DNA of 64,000 nt from Polynucleobacter sp. MG-27-Goln-C1 (lineage in GTDB: Bacteria > Pseudomonadota > Gammaproteobacteria > Burkholderiales > Burkholderiaceae). Positions 28,855 through 38,640 of this stretch are shown here, in pieces. Position 1 is the first letter of the stretch; each line of letters begins with the position of its first letter. The stretch spans positions 721,842 through 785,841 of the forward strand of contig NZ_JACVPM010000002.1 in assembly GCF_018881905.1 (NCBI RefSeq), given 5' to 3'. The notes under the pieces were generated by a model, which worked only from the letters and a program-made list of their open reading frames with translations, did not search any database and was not told the DNA's origin. The position numbers were made by a program, and so were the translations under genes.

Positions 28855-29354
28855 TAGTTAGTAATGTAAACAATGTCAGCACGGCGATTTTCTGCCCAAG
28901 CTGCTTCGTTGTCGCCTTCAGCCTTAGGCTTTTCTTTGCCAAAACTAACGGCTTCCATTTGGTCCTCAGAAACGCCCATCAAATTGAGTGATTTACGCAC
29001 TGCATCTGAACGACGTTGACCTAAGGCCAAGTTGTACTCTGCGGTACCGCGCTCATCAGTGTTACCTTGGATGATGACTTTTTGCTTAGGGTTGGCTTTT
29101 AAGAAGCTTGCATGAGCAGAAAGTTGTTTTTGATATTTAGTTTGAACGGTGTATTCATTCAAATCAAAGTACACACTACGTTGGAAAAGTGGGCTGCTTG
29201 GATCATTCCATGGCTGTGAGCCAAAGTTACCGCTACCACCACCATTAGCGCCATCTACATCATCCAATTTGACGCTGGAGCAAGCGGCCAAAAATAATGC
29301 TGTTACACCAACGAGGGTGAGGGTTGCGGCACGACGTGCGATAGAAATCTTCAT
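28854..29354 (-). CDS. pal: Peptidoglycan-associated lipoprotein Pal
   Basis: Pal is an outer-membrane lipoprotein that binds peptidoglycan. The signal ends in the lipobox LAAC with Cys25 as the lipidated residue. The OmpA-like domain is complete, with NTDERGTAEYNLALGQRR, the peptidoglycan-binding loop. Its length (166) is normal. It partners with TolB, encoded 125 bases upstream on the same strand. Confidence 0.97.
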   Translation of the reverse strand: MKISIARRAATLTLVGVTALFLAACSSVKLDDVDGANGGGSGNFGSQPWNDPSSPLFQRSVYFDLNEYTVQTKYQKQLSAHASFLKANPKQKVIIQGNTDERGTAEYNLALGQRRSDAVRKSLNLMGVSEDQMEAVSFGKEKPKAEGDNEAAWAENRRADIVYITN

Positions 29355-29396
29355 GATCTTTCCTTTTTCCTACAAACTAAGTAACTAAATAAGCTA

Positions 29397-29436
29397 ATAG
29401 CCAATATTATGCCCCTAAGAGCCCAATATTGGCTAT
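29397..29436. repeat. Perfect 12-base inverted repeat between tolB and pal
   Basis: ATAGCCAATATT (29397-29408) and AATATTGGCTAT (29425-29436) are exact inverted copies around a 16-base loop, in the tolB-pal gap. No T run follows on the minus strand, so it is not a standard terminator. It may be an RNA processing or stability hairpin in the tol-pal transcript, or a protein-binding palindrome. Confidence 0.6.
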
Positions 29437-29479
29437 TTCGCCAGAAAGATCTGGCTGCCGAACCATTGCCTGGTGAGGC

Positions 29480-30811
29480 TTAGTCCATAAACGGACCCCA
29501 GGACGGCTGACGTACATCAGACCCTGGAATGCTTAATATCTGCTTAGAATTTCCGTCTACCGATACCGCTGCTAAGACCCGTTTGCCACCTACTTTGGTG
29601 GAATACAGGACATAACGACCGTTTGCCGCAAAAGATGGGGACTCATCAGTAGTGCCATCGGTGAGCGCCTGGGAGTCACCAGTAGCTAGATTGAGAATGT
29701 AGAGGCGGAATGCGCCACCAATATTGGCGATATAGGCCAGATACTTACCATCCGGTGAAATGCGTGGTGAGGTCACAAAACCTTGCTTGTAAGTAATGCG
29801 CTTAGCCCCTTCGACTTGCTCACCTTCAGCGCTCATCCGGTAAATCTGGGGATTGCCACCGCGATCACTCGTGAAGTAGATGGAGCGACCATCCGCTGAA
29901 TATTGAGGTTCAGTGTCAATGGTGTAGCCACGGGTAAGGCGATGTAAGCCTGTTCCATCCGCATTGATGCTGTAGATCTGGGTATTGCCATCCTTAGAAA
30001 GAGAGATCGCAAGTTTTTTTCCATCAGGTGACCAGGCTGGAGCGCTGTTATTTCCTTTCTGGTTTGACAGGGAGATACGGCGACCAGTTGCCAGTTCGTG
30101 AACGTAAATAACTGGTTTGCGATCTTCAAAAGAAACGTAAGCTACTTTCTTGCCATCGGGTGACCATGATGGAGAGATAATTGGCTCTCCGCTATTCATG
30201 GCATTGCGAATATTTTGACCATCCGCATCGGATATCACGAGGCGATAGCGTTTACCTTCTTTGATAACGTAGGAGAGGCGGGTTGAGAAGATGCCGCGCT
30301 CGCCCAGTAGTTTGAAGATGATGTCATCAGCAATTTTGTGGGCTGCTGCGCGTAAATTATCTGCGCTGGAATTAAGATTCAAGCCACCAAGACTTTCAGA
30401 TTTACGAATATCAAAAAGCTTGTAACGAATCTCAAACTGACCTGTGCCAGTCTGCACTACAGAGCCTACAGCTAAAGCATCTGCACCGCGAGCTGCCCAG
30501 GATTTGTAATTTGGTGTGCCTTCATCGCTTTCGCTGGCATTACCATTTTCAGTATTTTTAAAATATCCACTGCGCGCTAAGTCTTGGCGAATAATGTCAG
30601 TCACACTAGTCGGCAGCTTGTTCTCATCCTTAAAGCGCATTACGGCGATGGGATAGAGAGACTGACCTACGCCAGTAATTTGAATATTCATTTGCGCTAG
30701 CGCAAAAGAACTTAGGCCAGTCATGGACAGCATCATTACGAATATTGATGCCAACAATGAAGAACCTTGTTTATAGGCAATACGCTTAATCAATTTGGCT
30801 ACTTGCAACAT
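29480..30811 (-). CDS. tolB: Tol-Pal periplasmic protein TolB
   Basis: TolB is the periplasmic component that switches between Pal and TolA. The 443-residue protein has an N-terminal signal (cleavage near ALAQ, about residue 40), the TolB N-terminal domain, and a beta-propeller. The propeller has repeats such as ISPSWSPDGKKVAYVSF, APAWSPDGKKLAISLS and PQYSADGRSIYFTSDR. It follows tolA by three bases. Confidence 0.97.
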   Translation of the reverse strand: MLQVAKLIKRIAYKQGSSLLASIFVMMLSMTGLSSFALAQMNIQITGVGQSLYPIAVMRFKDENKLPTSVTDIIRQDLARSGYFKNTENGNASESDEGTPNYKSWAARGADALAVGSVVQTGTGQFEIRYKLFDIRKSESLGGLNLNSSADNLRAAAHKIADDIIFKLLGERGIFSTRLSYVIKEGKRYRLVISDADGQNIRNAMNSGEPIISPSWSPDGKKVAYVSFEDRKPVIYVHELATGRRISLSNQKGNNSAPAWSPDGKKLAISLSKDGNTQIYSINADGTGLHRLTRGYTIDTEPQYSADGRSIYFTSDRGGNPQIYRMSAEGEQVEGAKRITYKQGFVTSPRISPDGKYLAYIANIGGAFRLYILNLATGDSQALTDGTTDESPSFAANGRYVLYSTKVGGKRVLAAVSVDGNSKQILSIPGSDVRQPSWGPFMD

Positions 30812-30814
30812 GCT

Positions 30815-31633
30815 TTAGTCCTTGGGTTTAAAGGTCAGCTTAACTTCTCTTTGAGGAATTTTGCCATTGTCGTCTTTCGGCAGGCTTTCTGCGCGAGTCA
30901 GTGCGAGTAGTACTGCGCGATCCCAACCGGCATTGCCGCTAGAGGTGACAAGCTCTGTACTTAAGATTGCACCATCTGGTGCAAGGTTTACTTTAACGAC
31001 TGCCGCTGGATTGCCGCTGATAGATTCTGGGTTAAATACGATGAGCGGTTTTACTTTCTTCACCACTTTATCTGTCCAGCCAGGAGGCGCATTACCGCCA
31101 CCGCCAACGCCGCTACCGCTAGTACCACCGCTACCACCTTCAGCACCAGCAGCTGCGCGTAAGCGCGCCAACTGATCTGCACGTACTTTTTCAGCGGCAG
31201 CATTTGCTTTGGTGTCTGCAGGAGTCGCCGCTTTAGGGGCCTCAACTTTTTTAGCAGGCTCCGTCTTTTTGGGCTTCTCTTTTTCCTTCTCCTTAGGCGG
31301 AGTCGGTTTTACTGGCTTAGGCATTTCCTTCACAACTTCTTTTTTAGGTGGCTCTTTCTCAACCTGCTTTTTCTTGATCGCGATGTCGGCCGCCTCTTCC
31401 TTCATCTCGGTTTTCACTTCAGGCTCCACCGGTGCTTCAACTTGTTGACTCGCATCCCAGAGCTCAACCTCAACACCGGAGGGTGTGGAATTATTCCAGC
31501 TAATACCGATGACTAAGAAGGCAAGCAAACCTAAGTGCGCAGCCAGTGAAAAACTAAAAGCACGTTTAGTGCTTTCGTTTTTAGTTGGGCGTCCTCGAGA
31601 AAAGTTCGAGTGAAAAGTTTGCGCGCTATTCAT
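30815..31633 (-). CDS. tolA: Cell envelope integrity protein TolA
   Basis: This inner-membrane protein spans the periplasm and transmits energy to TolB-Pal. The 272-residue protein has one membrane helix (about 28-46), then a long Lys/Glu/Pro-rich stretch (about 60-150). A glycine-rich hinge and a TonB-like C-terminal domain (AVVKVNLAPDGAILSTELVTS) follow. The biased middle is expected for TolA and gives rise to spurious hydrophobic ORFs on the opposite strand. Confidence 0.93.
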   Translation of the reverse strand: MNSAQTFHSNFSRGRPTKNESTKRAFSFSLAAHLGLLAFLVIGISWNNSTPSGVEVELWDASQQVEAPVEPEVKTEMKEEAADIAIKKKQVEKEPPKKEVVKEMPKPVKPTPPKEKEKEKPKKTEPAKKVEAPKAATPADTKANAAAEKVRADQLARLRAAAGAEGGSGGTSGSGVGGGGNAPPGWTDKVVKKVKPLIVFNPESISGNPAAVVKVNLAPDGAILSTELVTSSGNAGWDRAVLLALTRAESLPKDDNGKIPQREVKLTFKPKD

Positions 31634-31652
31634 GTATGCGGTACAAAGAGGC

Positions 31653-32072
31653 TTATTGGCTCTTCACGGCAAGGCCAACACGTTTCACGCCATTTTCTTT
31701 GAGCTTAGACATGACTTCCATCACAACTTCATATTTGATGGACTTGTCTGCAGCAAGCACAACTGGTTGCTCGGCTGATTTTTCTGCTTGCGAGCGGGCA
31801 AATGCACCAAGCTCAAATTTATTTAATGTTTGAACAGGATCACCATCTTTACGAACAATGACATTCTCATTGGCATCGATCGTTAAAAAGACGGGCGGCA
31901 AAGATTGCACTTTTGCGCCACCGACAGTTGGCAGATTCACGACACCAGGATTGACCATTGGCGCTGTCACCATAAAGATTACGAGTAATACCAACATCAC
32001 ATCAATGTAGGGAACCACATTGATGTCGGCCATTGCCCGACGCTTTGAAGATTTTCTGAGTGAGCCGGCCAT
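31653..32072 (-). CDS. tolR: Tol-Pal proton channel subunit TolR
   Basis: This ExbD/TolR family protein of 139 residues has a single N-terminal helix with INVVPYIDVMLVLLVIFMV, whose Asp takes part in proton passage. A periplasmic domain follows. It is two bases from tolQ, with which it forms the proton-driven motor. Confidence 0.96.
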   Translation of the reverse strand: MAGSLRKSSKRRAMADINVVPYIDVMLVLLVIFMVTAPMVNPGVVNLPTVGGAKVQSLPPVFLTIDANENVIVRKDGDPVQTLNKFELGAFARSQAEKSAEQPVVLAADKSIKYEVVMEVMSKLKENGVKRVGLAVKSQ

Positions 32073-32074
32073 GC

Positions 32075-32731
32075 TTATTTGCCTGAAGCTTGACGTTGCA
32101 AGATGTTGGTGAATTCTTCGATGAAGGTTTCAAAACGAATTGCCAAACGATCCACATCAGTAGCGGCGCGGTTATAGGCAACCACCGCAGGGATAGCCGC
32201 AAACAAACCAATAGCAGTTGCGATCAGTGCTTCAGCGATACCAGGGGCTACTGCAGACAAGGTTGCGTTCTGGACGTTAGCTAAGCCACGGAAGGAGTGC
32301 ATGATCCCCCAAACGGTGCCAAAGAGGCCGATATAGGGTGAGACTGAGCCTACGGAGGCTAAGAAGGGTAGATTGGCCTCCAGCATGTCCATTTCGCGCT
32401 GGTAGGTTGCCTTCATGGCGCGGCGGGCAGCGTCGATTTCACGGACTTTCATGAACTCCTGCATACCGGCTTCAAAGATGTGTTCTAAAACAGCATCGCT
32501 CCGGGTATTGCGCTGGGCGGCGTCCAAAAGGGTATTTAGGTCGCCCCCAGACCAAAAGTCCCGCTCAAAACGCTCGGTATCCCGTCTGACGCCCCGCAGA
32601 ATGGCAGTTTTCTTAAAAATGATGGTCCAGGAGGCTACAGACATGCTGAGTAATAACAACATTACTAACTGTACTAATAGGCTGGCATTAAGGACTAGGG
32701 AGAGGAATGAGAGGTCTTGAGTAGGTGTCAT
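32075..32731 (-). CDS. tolQ: Tol-Pal proton channel subunit TolQ
   Basis: This MotA/TolQ/ExbB family protein of 218 residues has a first membrane helix at about 14-34. A cytoplasmic loop rich in charged residues follows, then two helices around SVSPYIGLFGTVWGIMHSF and ALIATAIGLFAAIPAVVAYN. It opens the tol operon, which is divergent from glyA with a 76-base gap holding both promoters. Confidence 0.96.
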   Translation of the reverse strand: MTPTQDLSFLSLVLNASLLVQLVMLLLLSMSVASWTIIFKKTAILRGVRRDTERFERDFWSGGDLNTLLDAAQRNTRSDAVLEHIFEAGMQEFMKVREIDAARRAMKATYQREMDMLEANLPFLASVGSVSPYIGLFGTVWGIMHSFRGLANVQNATLSAVAPGIAEALIATAIGLFAAIPAVVAYNRAATDVDRLAIRFETFIEEFTNILQRQASGK

Positions 32732-32807
32732 GGTGGATTTTGTATGATGTAGGTTGATTTTACTAAGTTAATTCACTCAGCAATACAACTTCATCAGGAT
32801 TATGACC

Positions 32808-34052
32808 ATGTTTGACCGCCAAAACACCTTAGCTAAAACCGACCCAGAATTATGGGCAGCGATTCAGAATGAGAATAAGCGTCAAGAAGACCATATTGAG
32901 CTGATCGCTTCTGAGAACTACACCTCACCAGCAGTGATGCAGGCACAGGGCTCTCAGTTGACCAATAAGTACGCTGAAGGCTATCCAGGCAAGCGTTACT
33001 ACGGTGGTTGTGAGTTCGTCGACGTCGCTGAGCAATTGGCGATTGATCGTGTGAAGGCTTTGTTTGGTGCTGAAGCAGCGAACGTTCAGCCGCATTGTGG
33101 AGCGTCTGCTAACCAGGCAGTGTTCTTGGCTTTCTTGAAGCCGGGCGACACATTCATGGGTATGAGTTTGGCTGAAGGCGGTCACTTAACCCACGGTATG
33201 GCATTGAACATGAGCGGCAAGTGGTTTAACCCAATTGCTTATGGCTTAGATAAAAATGAAGAAATTGATTACGAGCAGATGGAGCGTTTGGCTCGTGAGC
33301 ACAAACCAAAACTGATTATTGCTGGTGCTTCTGCGTATTCCAAAAAGATTGATTTCGAGCGCATCGGTAAATTAGCAAAAGAAGTGGGCGCGATTTTCAT
33401 GGTGGATATGGCGCACTATGCAGGTTTAATTGCTGCTGGCGTATATCCAAATCCAGTGCCACATGCTGACATTGTTACTTCCACAACGCATAAGAGTTTG
33501 CGCGGTCCTCGTGGCGGCATCATCTTGATGAAAGCCGAGCACGAGAAAGCAATTAACTCTGCAGTATTCCCAGGCCTACAAGGCGGTCCTTTGATGCACG
33601 TGATTGCTGGTAAGGCTGCAGCGTTTAAAGAAGCCCAAGAGCCTGGCTTTATTGATTATCAAAAACAAGTAGTTGCTAATGCCAAGGCTTTGGCAGAGAC
33701 ATTGATTGCTCGTGGTCTACGCATTGTTTCTGGCGGCACAGATTCTCATGTGATGTTGGTGGACTTACGCGCCAAGAAAATGACTGGTAAAGAAGCTGAG
33801 CGTGTATTGGGTGAGGCGCACATTACTTGTAACAAAAACGGCATTCCGAATGATCCAGAAAAACCAATGGTGACTAGTGGTATTCGTTTGGGCTCACCAG
33901 CAATGACTACTCGTGGCTTCAAAGAAGCAGAAGCGCGTCAAGTTGGTAATTTCATTGCAGACGTTTTGGATAACCCAAATGATGCTGACAATATTGCCAA
34001 GGTTCGCGCTCAAGTAGGTGAATTGACTAAGCGTTTCCCAGTCTACGGTTAA
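32808..34052 (+). CDS. glyA: Serine hydroxymethyltransferase
   Basis: GlyA interconverts serine and glycine with transfer of a one-carbon unit to tetrahydrofolate. The 414-residue PLP enzyme has [20 protein letters not shown], the [10 protein letters not shown] block and [15 protein letters not shown] with the Schiff-base Lys. The ATG at 32808 lies seven bases after AGGAT; the ATG at 32802 is also possible. The glyA-nrdR pair is conserved in Burkholderiales. Confidence 0.97.
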   Translation: MFDRQNTLAKTDPELWAAIQNENKRQEDHIELIASENYTSPAVMQAQGSQLTNKYAEGYPGKRYYGGCEFVDVAEQLAIDRVKALFGAEAANVQPHCGASANQAVFLAFLKPGDTFMGMSLAEGGHLTHGMALNMSGKWFNPIAYGLDKNEEIDYEQMERLAREHKPKLIIAGASAYSKKIDFERIGKLAKEVGAIFMVDMAHYAGLIAAGVYPNPVPHADIVTSTTHKSLRGPRGGIILMKAEHEKAINSAVFPGLQGGPLMHVIAGKAAAFKEAQEPGFIDYQKQVVANAKALAETLIARGLRIVSGGTDSHVMLVDLRAKKMTGKEAERVLGEAHITCNKNGIPNDPEKPMVTSGIRLGSPAMTTRGFKEAEARQVGNFIADVLDNPNDADNIAKVRAQVGELTKRFPVYG

Positions 34053-34063
34053 GCGAGTATCCA

Positions 34064-34510
34064 TTGCGCTGCCCCTTCTGCCATAACGACGATACCCAGG
34101 TTCTAGATACCCGGGTATCGGACGAGGGCGATACGATTCGTCGTCGTCGTCGTTGCGCAAAATGCGATAAACGATTTACGACTTACGAACGTGTTGAGCT
34201 CGTATTGCCAGCAATCGTTAAAAAGAATGGCAGTCGCGTTGATTACAGTCATGACAAGCTAGCTAGCTCAATCAAGCTGGCATTACGCAAACGACCTGTC
34301 TCATCTGATTCTGTAGATGAAGCGATTGCTCGGATTGAAGAGAAATTACTCAGCCTGGGCGAAAAAGAAATCCCAAGTGAGCGTGTTGGTGAGCTGGTGA
34401 TGCGTGAGCTCAAGCGCTTAGATAAAGTTGCTTATATCCGTTTTGCTTCAGTCTATAGAAGCTTCGCTGATATTGAGTCATTTGAGAGTGCACTCAAGGA
34501 ATTGAAGTAA
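34064..34510 (+). CDS. nrdR: Transcriptional repressor NrdR
   Basis: This nucleotide-sensing repressor controls ribonucleotide reductase genes. The 148-residue protein has the N-terminal zinc ribbon CPFCHNDD ... [13 protein letters not shown] and a following ATP-cone domain ([20 protein letters not shown] region). The start is TTG at 34064. It lies 11 bases after glyA. Confidence 0.96.
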   Translation: MRCPFCHNDDTQVLDTRVSDEGDTIRRRRRCAKCDKRFTTYERVELVLPAIVKKNGSRVDYSHDKLASSIKLALRKRPVSSDSVDEAIARIEEKLLSLGEKEIPSERVGELVMRELKRLDKVAYIRFASVYRSFADIESFESALKELK

Positions 34511-34515
34511 TTCCC

Positions 34516-34833
34516 TTATAAAATAACTTCCAATCCTTTTCTCTCGATTAGGGATAAAAGTTTTAAAGATGCCCCACTAGGCTTTTTATCGCCGGCCTCC
34601 CATTTCTGTATTGTCGATAGGCTAGTATTGATTGCCAAGGCAAAGACGGCTTGACTCAAATGGGTTTTACTCCGAAGCTGCTTAATGCGTTTGGCAGTCA
34701 TAGGCTTTACCTCTAGGTGTCGCAAAGCCTCAAATTCTTCCATGCTTTTCTTGGTAATAACACCGGCTTTATGAAGGCCCTTTACGGTATCCGTCATCTC
34801 TTCAATAATTCGACTTTTTGTTTTATTAAGCAT
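34516..34833 (-). CDS. HigA-like antitoxin (XRE helix-turn-helix)
   Basis: This 105-residue protein has an XRE-type helix-turn-helix in its C-terminal half: TAKRIKQLRSKTHLSQAVFA, then INTSLSTIQKWEAGDKKPSG. The N-terminal 45 residues are helical and may wrap the toxin. Its start overlaps the toxin stop by eight bases. The toxin-first order matches higBA-type and NadS-type pairs. It probably binds the toxin and represses the pair's own promoter. Confidence 0.88.
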   Translation of the reverse strand: MLNKTKSRIIEEMTDTVKGLHKAGVITKKSMEEFEALRHLEVKPMTAKRIKQLRSKTHLSQAVFALAINTSLSTIQKWEAGDKKPSGASLKLLSLIERKGLEVIL

Positions 34834-35209
34834 TATTTGTTAACTCCTTTAGTTCTCCGGCAAGGATTGCATCTTCAATACCTTTATCGGTTAGGTGTAG
34901 CAGTCTATTTGCTGCGCCTTGCAAATGAACTAGCTCACTATCATTAATGTTATCTTTTTCATTTTTCACAAAGCCAAAAATAAAAAACCATCTCCTAAAA
35001 ATTTTTCCCGCTACCAGCGTTCTTGCCCCAGCCCTTTTACCCATACCTGGTAGGGCAATTCTTTTCTTATATACATTCCCACCAAGATCCGCATCAACTA
35101 GACCTGCCTCCATTTCCGCAATAGCAAAAAGTAGATCTTCATCTTTTAAGTCAGTTTTTTTCATCCACTTATTAAAAGTTTTTGTCTTGAAGGTACGTTT
35201 TTTGGTCAT
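34826..35209 (-). CDS. RelE/HigB-like toxin of a type II toxin-antitoxin pair
   Basis: This 127-residue protein fits the RelE-superfamily group often annotated with PF06296. Pieces matching it are AIAEMEAGLVDADLGGNVYK, then KIFRRWFFIFGFVKNEKDNI, then a C-terminal antitoxin-contact tail. Such toxins are usually ribosome-dependent mRNA endonucleases, though activity is not shown here. It starts only five bases after a TATAGT -10-like box, so its mRNA may be leaderless. It lies between nrdR and adk. Confidence 0.85.
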   Translation of the reverse strand: MTKKRTFKTKTFNKWMKKTDLKDEDLLFAIAEMEAGLVDADLGGNVYKKRIALPGMGKRAGARTLVAGKIFRRWFFIFGFVKNEKDNINDSELVHLQGAANRLLHLTDKGIEDAILAGELKELTNNA

Positions 35210-35214
35210 AAAAA

Positions 35215-35237
35215 ACTATACCACTAAGTACGTTAGT
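35215..35237 (-). promoter_or_regulatory. Candidate promoter/operator of the toxin-antitoxin pair
   Basis: On the minus strand TATAGT (35220-35215) is a good -10 box. The inverted repeat ACTAA-GTACG-TTAGT (35223-35237) sits just upstream, where an autoregulating antitoxin would bind. The -35 region is poor. The tie to the HigA-like protein is an inference. Confidence 0.4.
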
Positions 35238-35267
35238 TAAATAATACCCCTTTTCCTAGTAAAGAAA

Positions 35268-35291
35268 AAGGGGCTGCCAAAGCAGCCCCTT
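35268..35291 (-). terminator. Rho-independent terminator after adk
   Basis: AAGGGGCTGC and GCAGCCCCTT are perfect 10-base arms around a four-base loop. On the minus strand TTTCTTTACT follows. It sits 20 bases past the adk stop, at the end of the exbB-to-adk gene series. Confidence 0.9.
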
Positions 35292-35310
35292 CAATTGGTA
35301 AATGTGAAAT

Positions 35311-35997
<687 letters not shown>

Positions 35998-36080
35998 TCA
36001 TTGTCCCGTATTTTTTCGGGATCCTTTGTAACTAATTCCTAGGATTATCCCCGAGAACCCCAGGGTAACCAGATTCTGGG

Positions 36081-36836
36081 CTAGCTGGCCAAGATGCGGC
36101 GTACCCGCTCGAGGTCTTCAGCAGTATCAACCCCGGCCGGTGGGGCTTCGCTGGCTGTGTGGACTGCAATACGGTAGCCATTCCAGAGTGCGCGAAGCTG
36201 TTCTAGAGCCTCAGCTTGCTCAGGTGGTGCTGGCTCAAGGCGGGTGTATGCCTGCAGAAAATCAGCTCGATAGGCGTAGATACCCAAATGACGTAAATGA
36301 GTGACTACTTGCCTATAGTCTGGATCCCGTACAAACGGAATAGTAGATCTAGAGAAGTAGAGCGCCTCATTGGAACGGTTGAGGATTACTTTGACTACAT
36401 TAGGGTTGCTAATTTCTGCGGCATCAACAATTGGCACTGCCACAGTCGAAATTGCGCATGCAACATTGTCAGCCAAAGTTTGAGCAACCTGATTGATCAA
36501 CTCTGGTGGAATAAGTGGCTCATCGCCTTGCACATTGACCACCAAAGTGTCGGCTGGAAGTTTTAACAGTTGGGCAACTTCTGCAATACGGTCTGTGCCA
36601 GTAGGGTGATCTGCGCTAGTTAATAAACACTCGATCCGATGCTCATCACACGCCGCTTGAATTTCCGGTGAGTCAGTTGCTACTACAACGCTTTGGGCAT
36701 GTGATTGCTGTGCACGTTCAGCCACACGAATCACCATCGGCTTGCCGCCAATATCAGCTAGCGGCTTACGAGGTAGGCGAGTAGATCCTAGTCTTGCTGG
36801 AATCACCACTAAAAATTCGGGAGGCTTCATGCTCAT
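36081..36836 (-). CDS. kdsB: 3-deoxy-manno-octulosonate cytidylyltransferase (CMP-Kdo synthetase)
   Basis: KdsB activates Kdo with CTP for the LPS inner core. The 251-residue protein has VVIPARLGSTRLPRKPLADI at its start, the VATDSPEI segment, and VNVQGDEPLIPP, a family signature. The start may be Met1 or Met3. It lies 25 bases after the trm112 gene. It supplies the acceptor sugar that WaaC later extends. Confidence 0.97.
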   Translation of the reverse strand: MSMKPPEFLVVIPARLGSTRLPRKPLADIGGKPMVIRVAERAQQSHAQSVVVATDSPEIQAACDEHRIECLLTSADHPTGTDRIAEVAQLLKLPADTLVVNVQGDEPLIPPELINQVAQTLADNVACAISTVAVPIVDAAEISNPNVVKVILNRSNEALYFSRSTIPFVRDPDYRQVVTHLRHLGIYAYRADFLQAYTRLEPAPPEQAEALEQLRALWNGYRIAVHTASEAPPAGVDTAEDLERVRRILAS

Positions 36837-36861
36837 GAACTGGATTTGACCTGATCAATAC

Positions 36862-37041
36862 TTAATTGATTTCATCAGCAGAAAGACTGCGGGCTTCATC
36901 AACGATCATGACGGGAATGTCATTTCGAATGGGGTAAGCCAAACGATCTGCTTTGCAGATGAGCTCATGTTTTTCTGCATCCAAATGCAAAGTGCTTTTG
37001 CACAAAGGGCAGACCAAAATTTCTAATAAGCGCTTGTCCAT
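36862..37041 (-). CDS. Trm112 family protein (YcaR type)
   Basis: This 59-residue protein begins [20 protein letters not shown], has a third Cys in [13 protein letters not shown] and the closing [14 protein letters not shown], a full match to the small Trm112/YcaR zinc-type proteins. In eukaryotes and archaea Trm112 activates methyltransferases; the bacterial role is not settled. It lies between lpxK (19 bases) and kdsB (25 bases), the standard place in beta- and gammaproteobacteria. Confidence 0.93.
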   Translation of the reverse strand: MDKRLLEILVCPLCKSTLHLDAEKHELICKADRLAYPIRNDIPVMIVDEARSLSADEIN

Positions 37042-37060
37042 ATTTAATCTTTGCTATTTC

Positions 37061-38152
37061 TTATAAGGTGTATTGATTTGGATCGGGTCTTTGCAAAATC
37101 GATTGCAACCATTCTGCCAATGTATTTGAAATCTCTAAACTCATCGGAACTACCCAAATGCGTTCGTCCTGTATTGAGTTGCATTTTACGGCATCCTTCT
37201 CTGTAATCAGGATGCACTCAGCATGGATAGCAGAGAAAAATTCCGGGCTGTAGCTGGCGTGGTCAGCTAACCCAATGCATTTTCCAGCAATCCCCTGCTT
37301 CAGTAAGTCATCAAAAAAGCGTTGTGGATTACCAATTGCAGCGACAGCGGTAATCTTGTTTGGAAGATAGGTGTCTGCAATGGAAGTTAGGGATTGTGTA
37401 TTGCTGGGATTATTTAGTTGATAGGGTGTGCCCAATTGACTACCCAGTGTGAAAGCACGTCGCCCTAAAAAATATTCATCAATATGATTGGAGGGCGATA
37501 TAGCCCCAGTCATTAAAGTGGCATCTCTCTCTCGCAGTGTGGGTTCGCGTAAAGGGCCAGCAGGCAGCAAGAAGCCATTACCTTCGCCTCGTTGATCACG
37601 CACTACAAATTCAATATCACGACCTCCTTCGCGGGCAGGCCAACGTAGCAGGCTTCGATGCTGTAAGCCATCGTCACTAATGATGACGTTCACCGAGGGA
37701 TCCTGTTTTAGCAAAGACTGAATGCTCAGGGTTCGTTTGGGGTGGACCCAAATCGGAAACTGATTGTCAGTCCGCTTAGCAATTAAGACGGGTTCATCAC
37801 CAACTTCTGCAGGATTGGAATCGCTTTTTACTTGGCGGGGTGCGCTTAATGCAGATGCGCCATAACCCCTGCTAATAATTCCAGGCTTCCAACCCATGCG
37901 TGCGAGTTGCTCAGCTAAGGCAATGACGATCGGAGTTTTACCAGTCCCACCAACGCGGATATTGCCAACAATAATGATTGGGGTCGGAGCTGGTTTGCGT
38001 CTTCCCAGGTTCAGATCATTTAACAAATCTAAGGCTTGATTTATCCAGCCGTAAATCTTAGACAAAGGCCAGAGGATGAGGCTAGTTGGCCCACGCCTTT
38101 CCCAAAACCGAGGAGCCTTATTAAAGAAAGAAGATTTTTTTGGCGATGACAT
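37061..38152 (-). CDS. lpxK: Tetraacyldisaccharide 4'-kinase
   Basis: LpxK phosphorylates the 4'-position of the lipid A precursor at the inner membrane. The 363-residue protein has a Walker A motif in NIRVGGTGKTPIVIALAEQL and a following GIISRGYG. It also has IISDDGLQH, conserved in LpxK. An N-terminal hydrophobic stretch fits membrane attachment. The neighbours exbD and trm112/kdsB are typical. Confidence 0.96.
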   Translation of the reverse strand: MSSPKKSSFFNKAPRFWERRGPTSLILWPLSKIYGWINQALDLLNDLNLGRRKPAPTPIIIVGNIRVGGTGKTPIVIALAEQLARMGWKPGIISRGYGASALSAPRQVKSDSNPAEVGDEPVLIAKRTDNQFPIWVHPKRTLSIQSLLKQDPSVNVIISDDGLQHRSLLRWPAREGGRDIEFVVRDQRGEGNGFLLPAGPLREPTLRERDATLMTGAISPSNHIDEYFLGRRAFTLGSQLGTPYQLNNPSNTQSLTSIADTYLPNKITAVAAIGNPQRFFDDLLKQGIAGKCIGLADHASYSPEFFSAIHAECILITEKDAVKCNSIQDERIWVVPMSLEISNTLAEWLQSILQRPDPNQYTL

Positions 38153-38193
38153 TAAAGGCGACTTGTTTTGCTCAATGCTTCTAGTGTGTTGGA

Positions 38194-38640
38194 TTATTTC
38201 TTGGTAGTTTGACTGCTAAATACGATATTAGCTAGGTTGGCATCACGCGCTGCCTCTAAAGCGCTCATAACTGCCTGGTGAGGGGCTTTGGCATCCGCAT
38301 CAATATTGACTTGTATAGCTTTGTCTTTGTTAAGTGCATTAAGGCTATTGCTCAGTTGGCTACGGTCAGTTACCTTGCCGTTAATAGCAAAGCGTCCATC
38401 ACGACTGACTGCAATATGAATTTGTTTTACCTCTGATTGACTTGCTGCACCATTGGCAGTCGGCAGGGTGATGGCTAACTCTTGGTAGCGAGTAAATGTT
38501 GTGGAGATCATTAGAAAGATCAGCACTACTAACAGCACATCAATAAAGGGAATGAGGTTGATCTCAGGCTCTACCGAAGCTGTGTGCATTCCTAATGAAA
38601 ATTGACCACGATGCTGAAGCTTATTTTCTAACCAACTCAT
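38194..38640 (-). CDS. exbD: Biopolymer transport protein ExbD
   Basis: This 148-residue protein has one membrane helix with PEINLIPFIDVLLVVLIFLM, whose Asp carries protons, and a C-terminal periplasmic domain. With ExbB it energises TonB-type transport. No tonB is next to it. The start codon overlaps the exbB stop (ATGA), so the two are translationally coupled. Confidence 0.94.
   Translation of the reverse strand: MSWLENKLQHRGQFSLGMHTASVEPEINLIPFIDVLLVVLIFLMISTTFTRYQELAITLPTANGAASQSEVKQIHIAVSRDGRFAINGKVTDRSQLSNSLNALNKDKAIQVNIDADAKAPHQAVMSALEAARDANLANIVFSSQTTKK

Noticed and set aside
31209..31448. Hydrophobic plus-strand ORF inside tolA
   Set aside because: It is the complement of the Lys/Glu/Pro-rich TolA middle; composition alone explains it.
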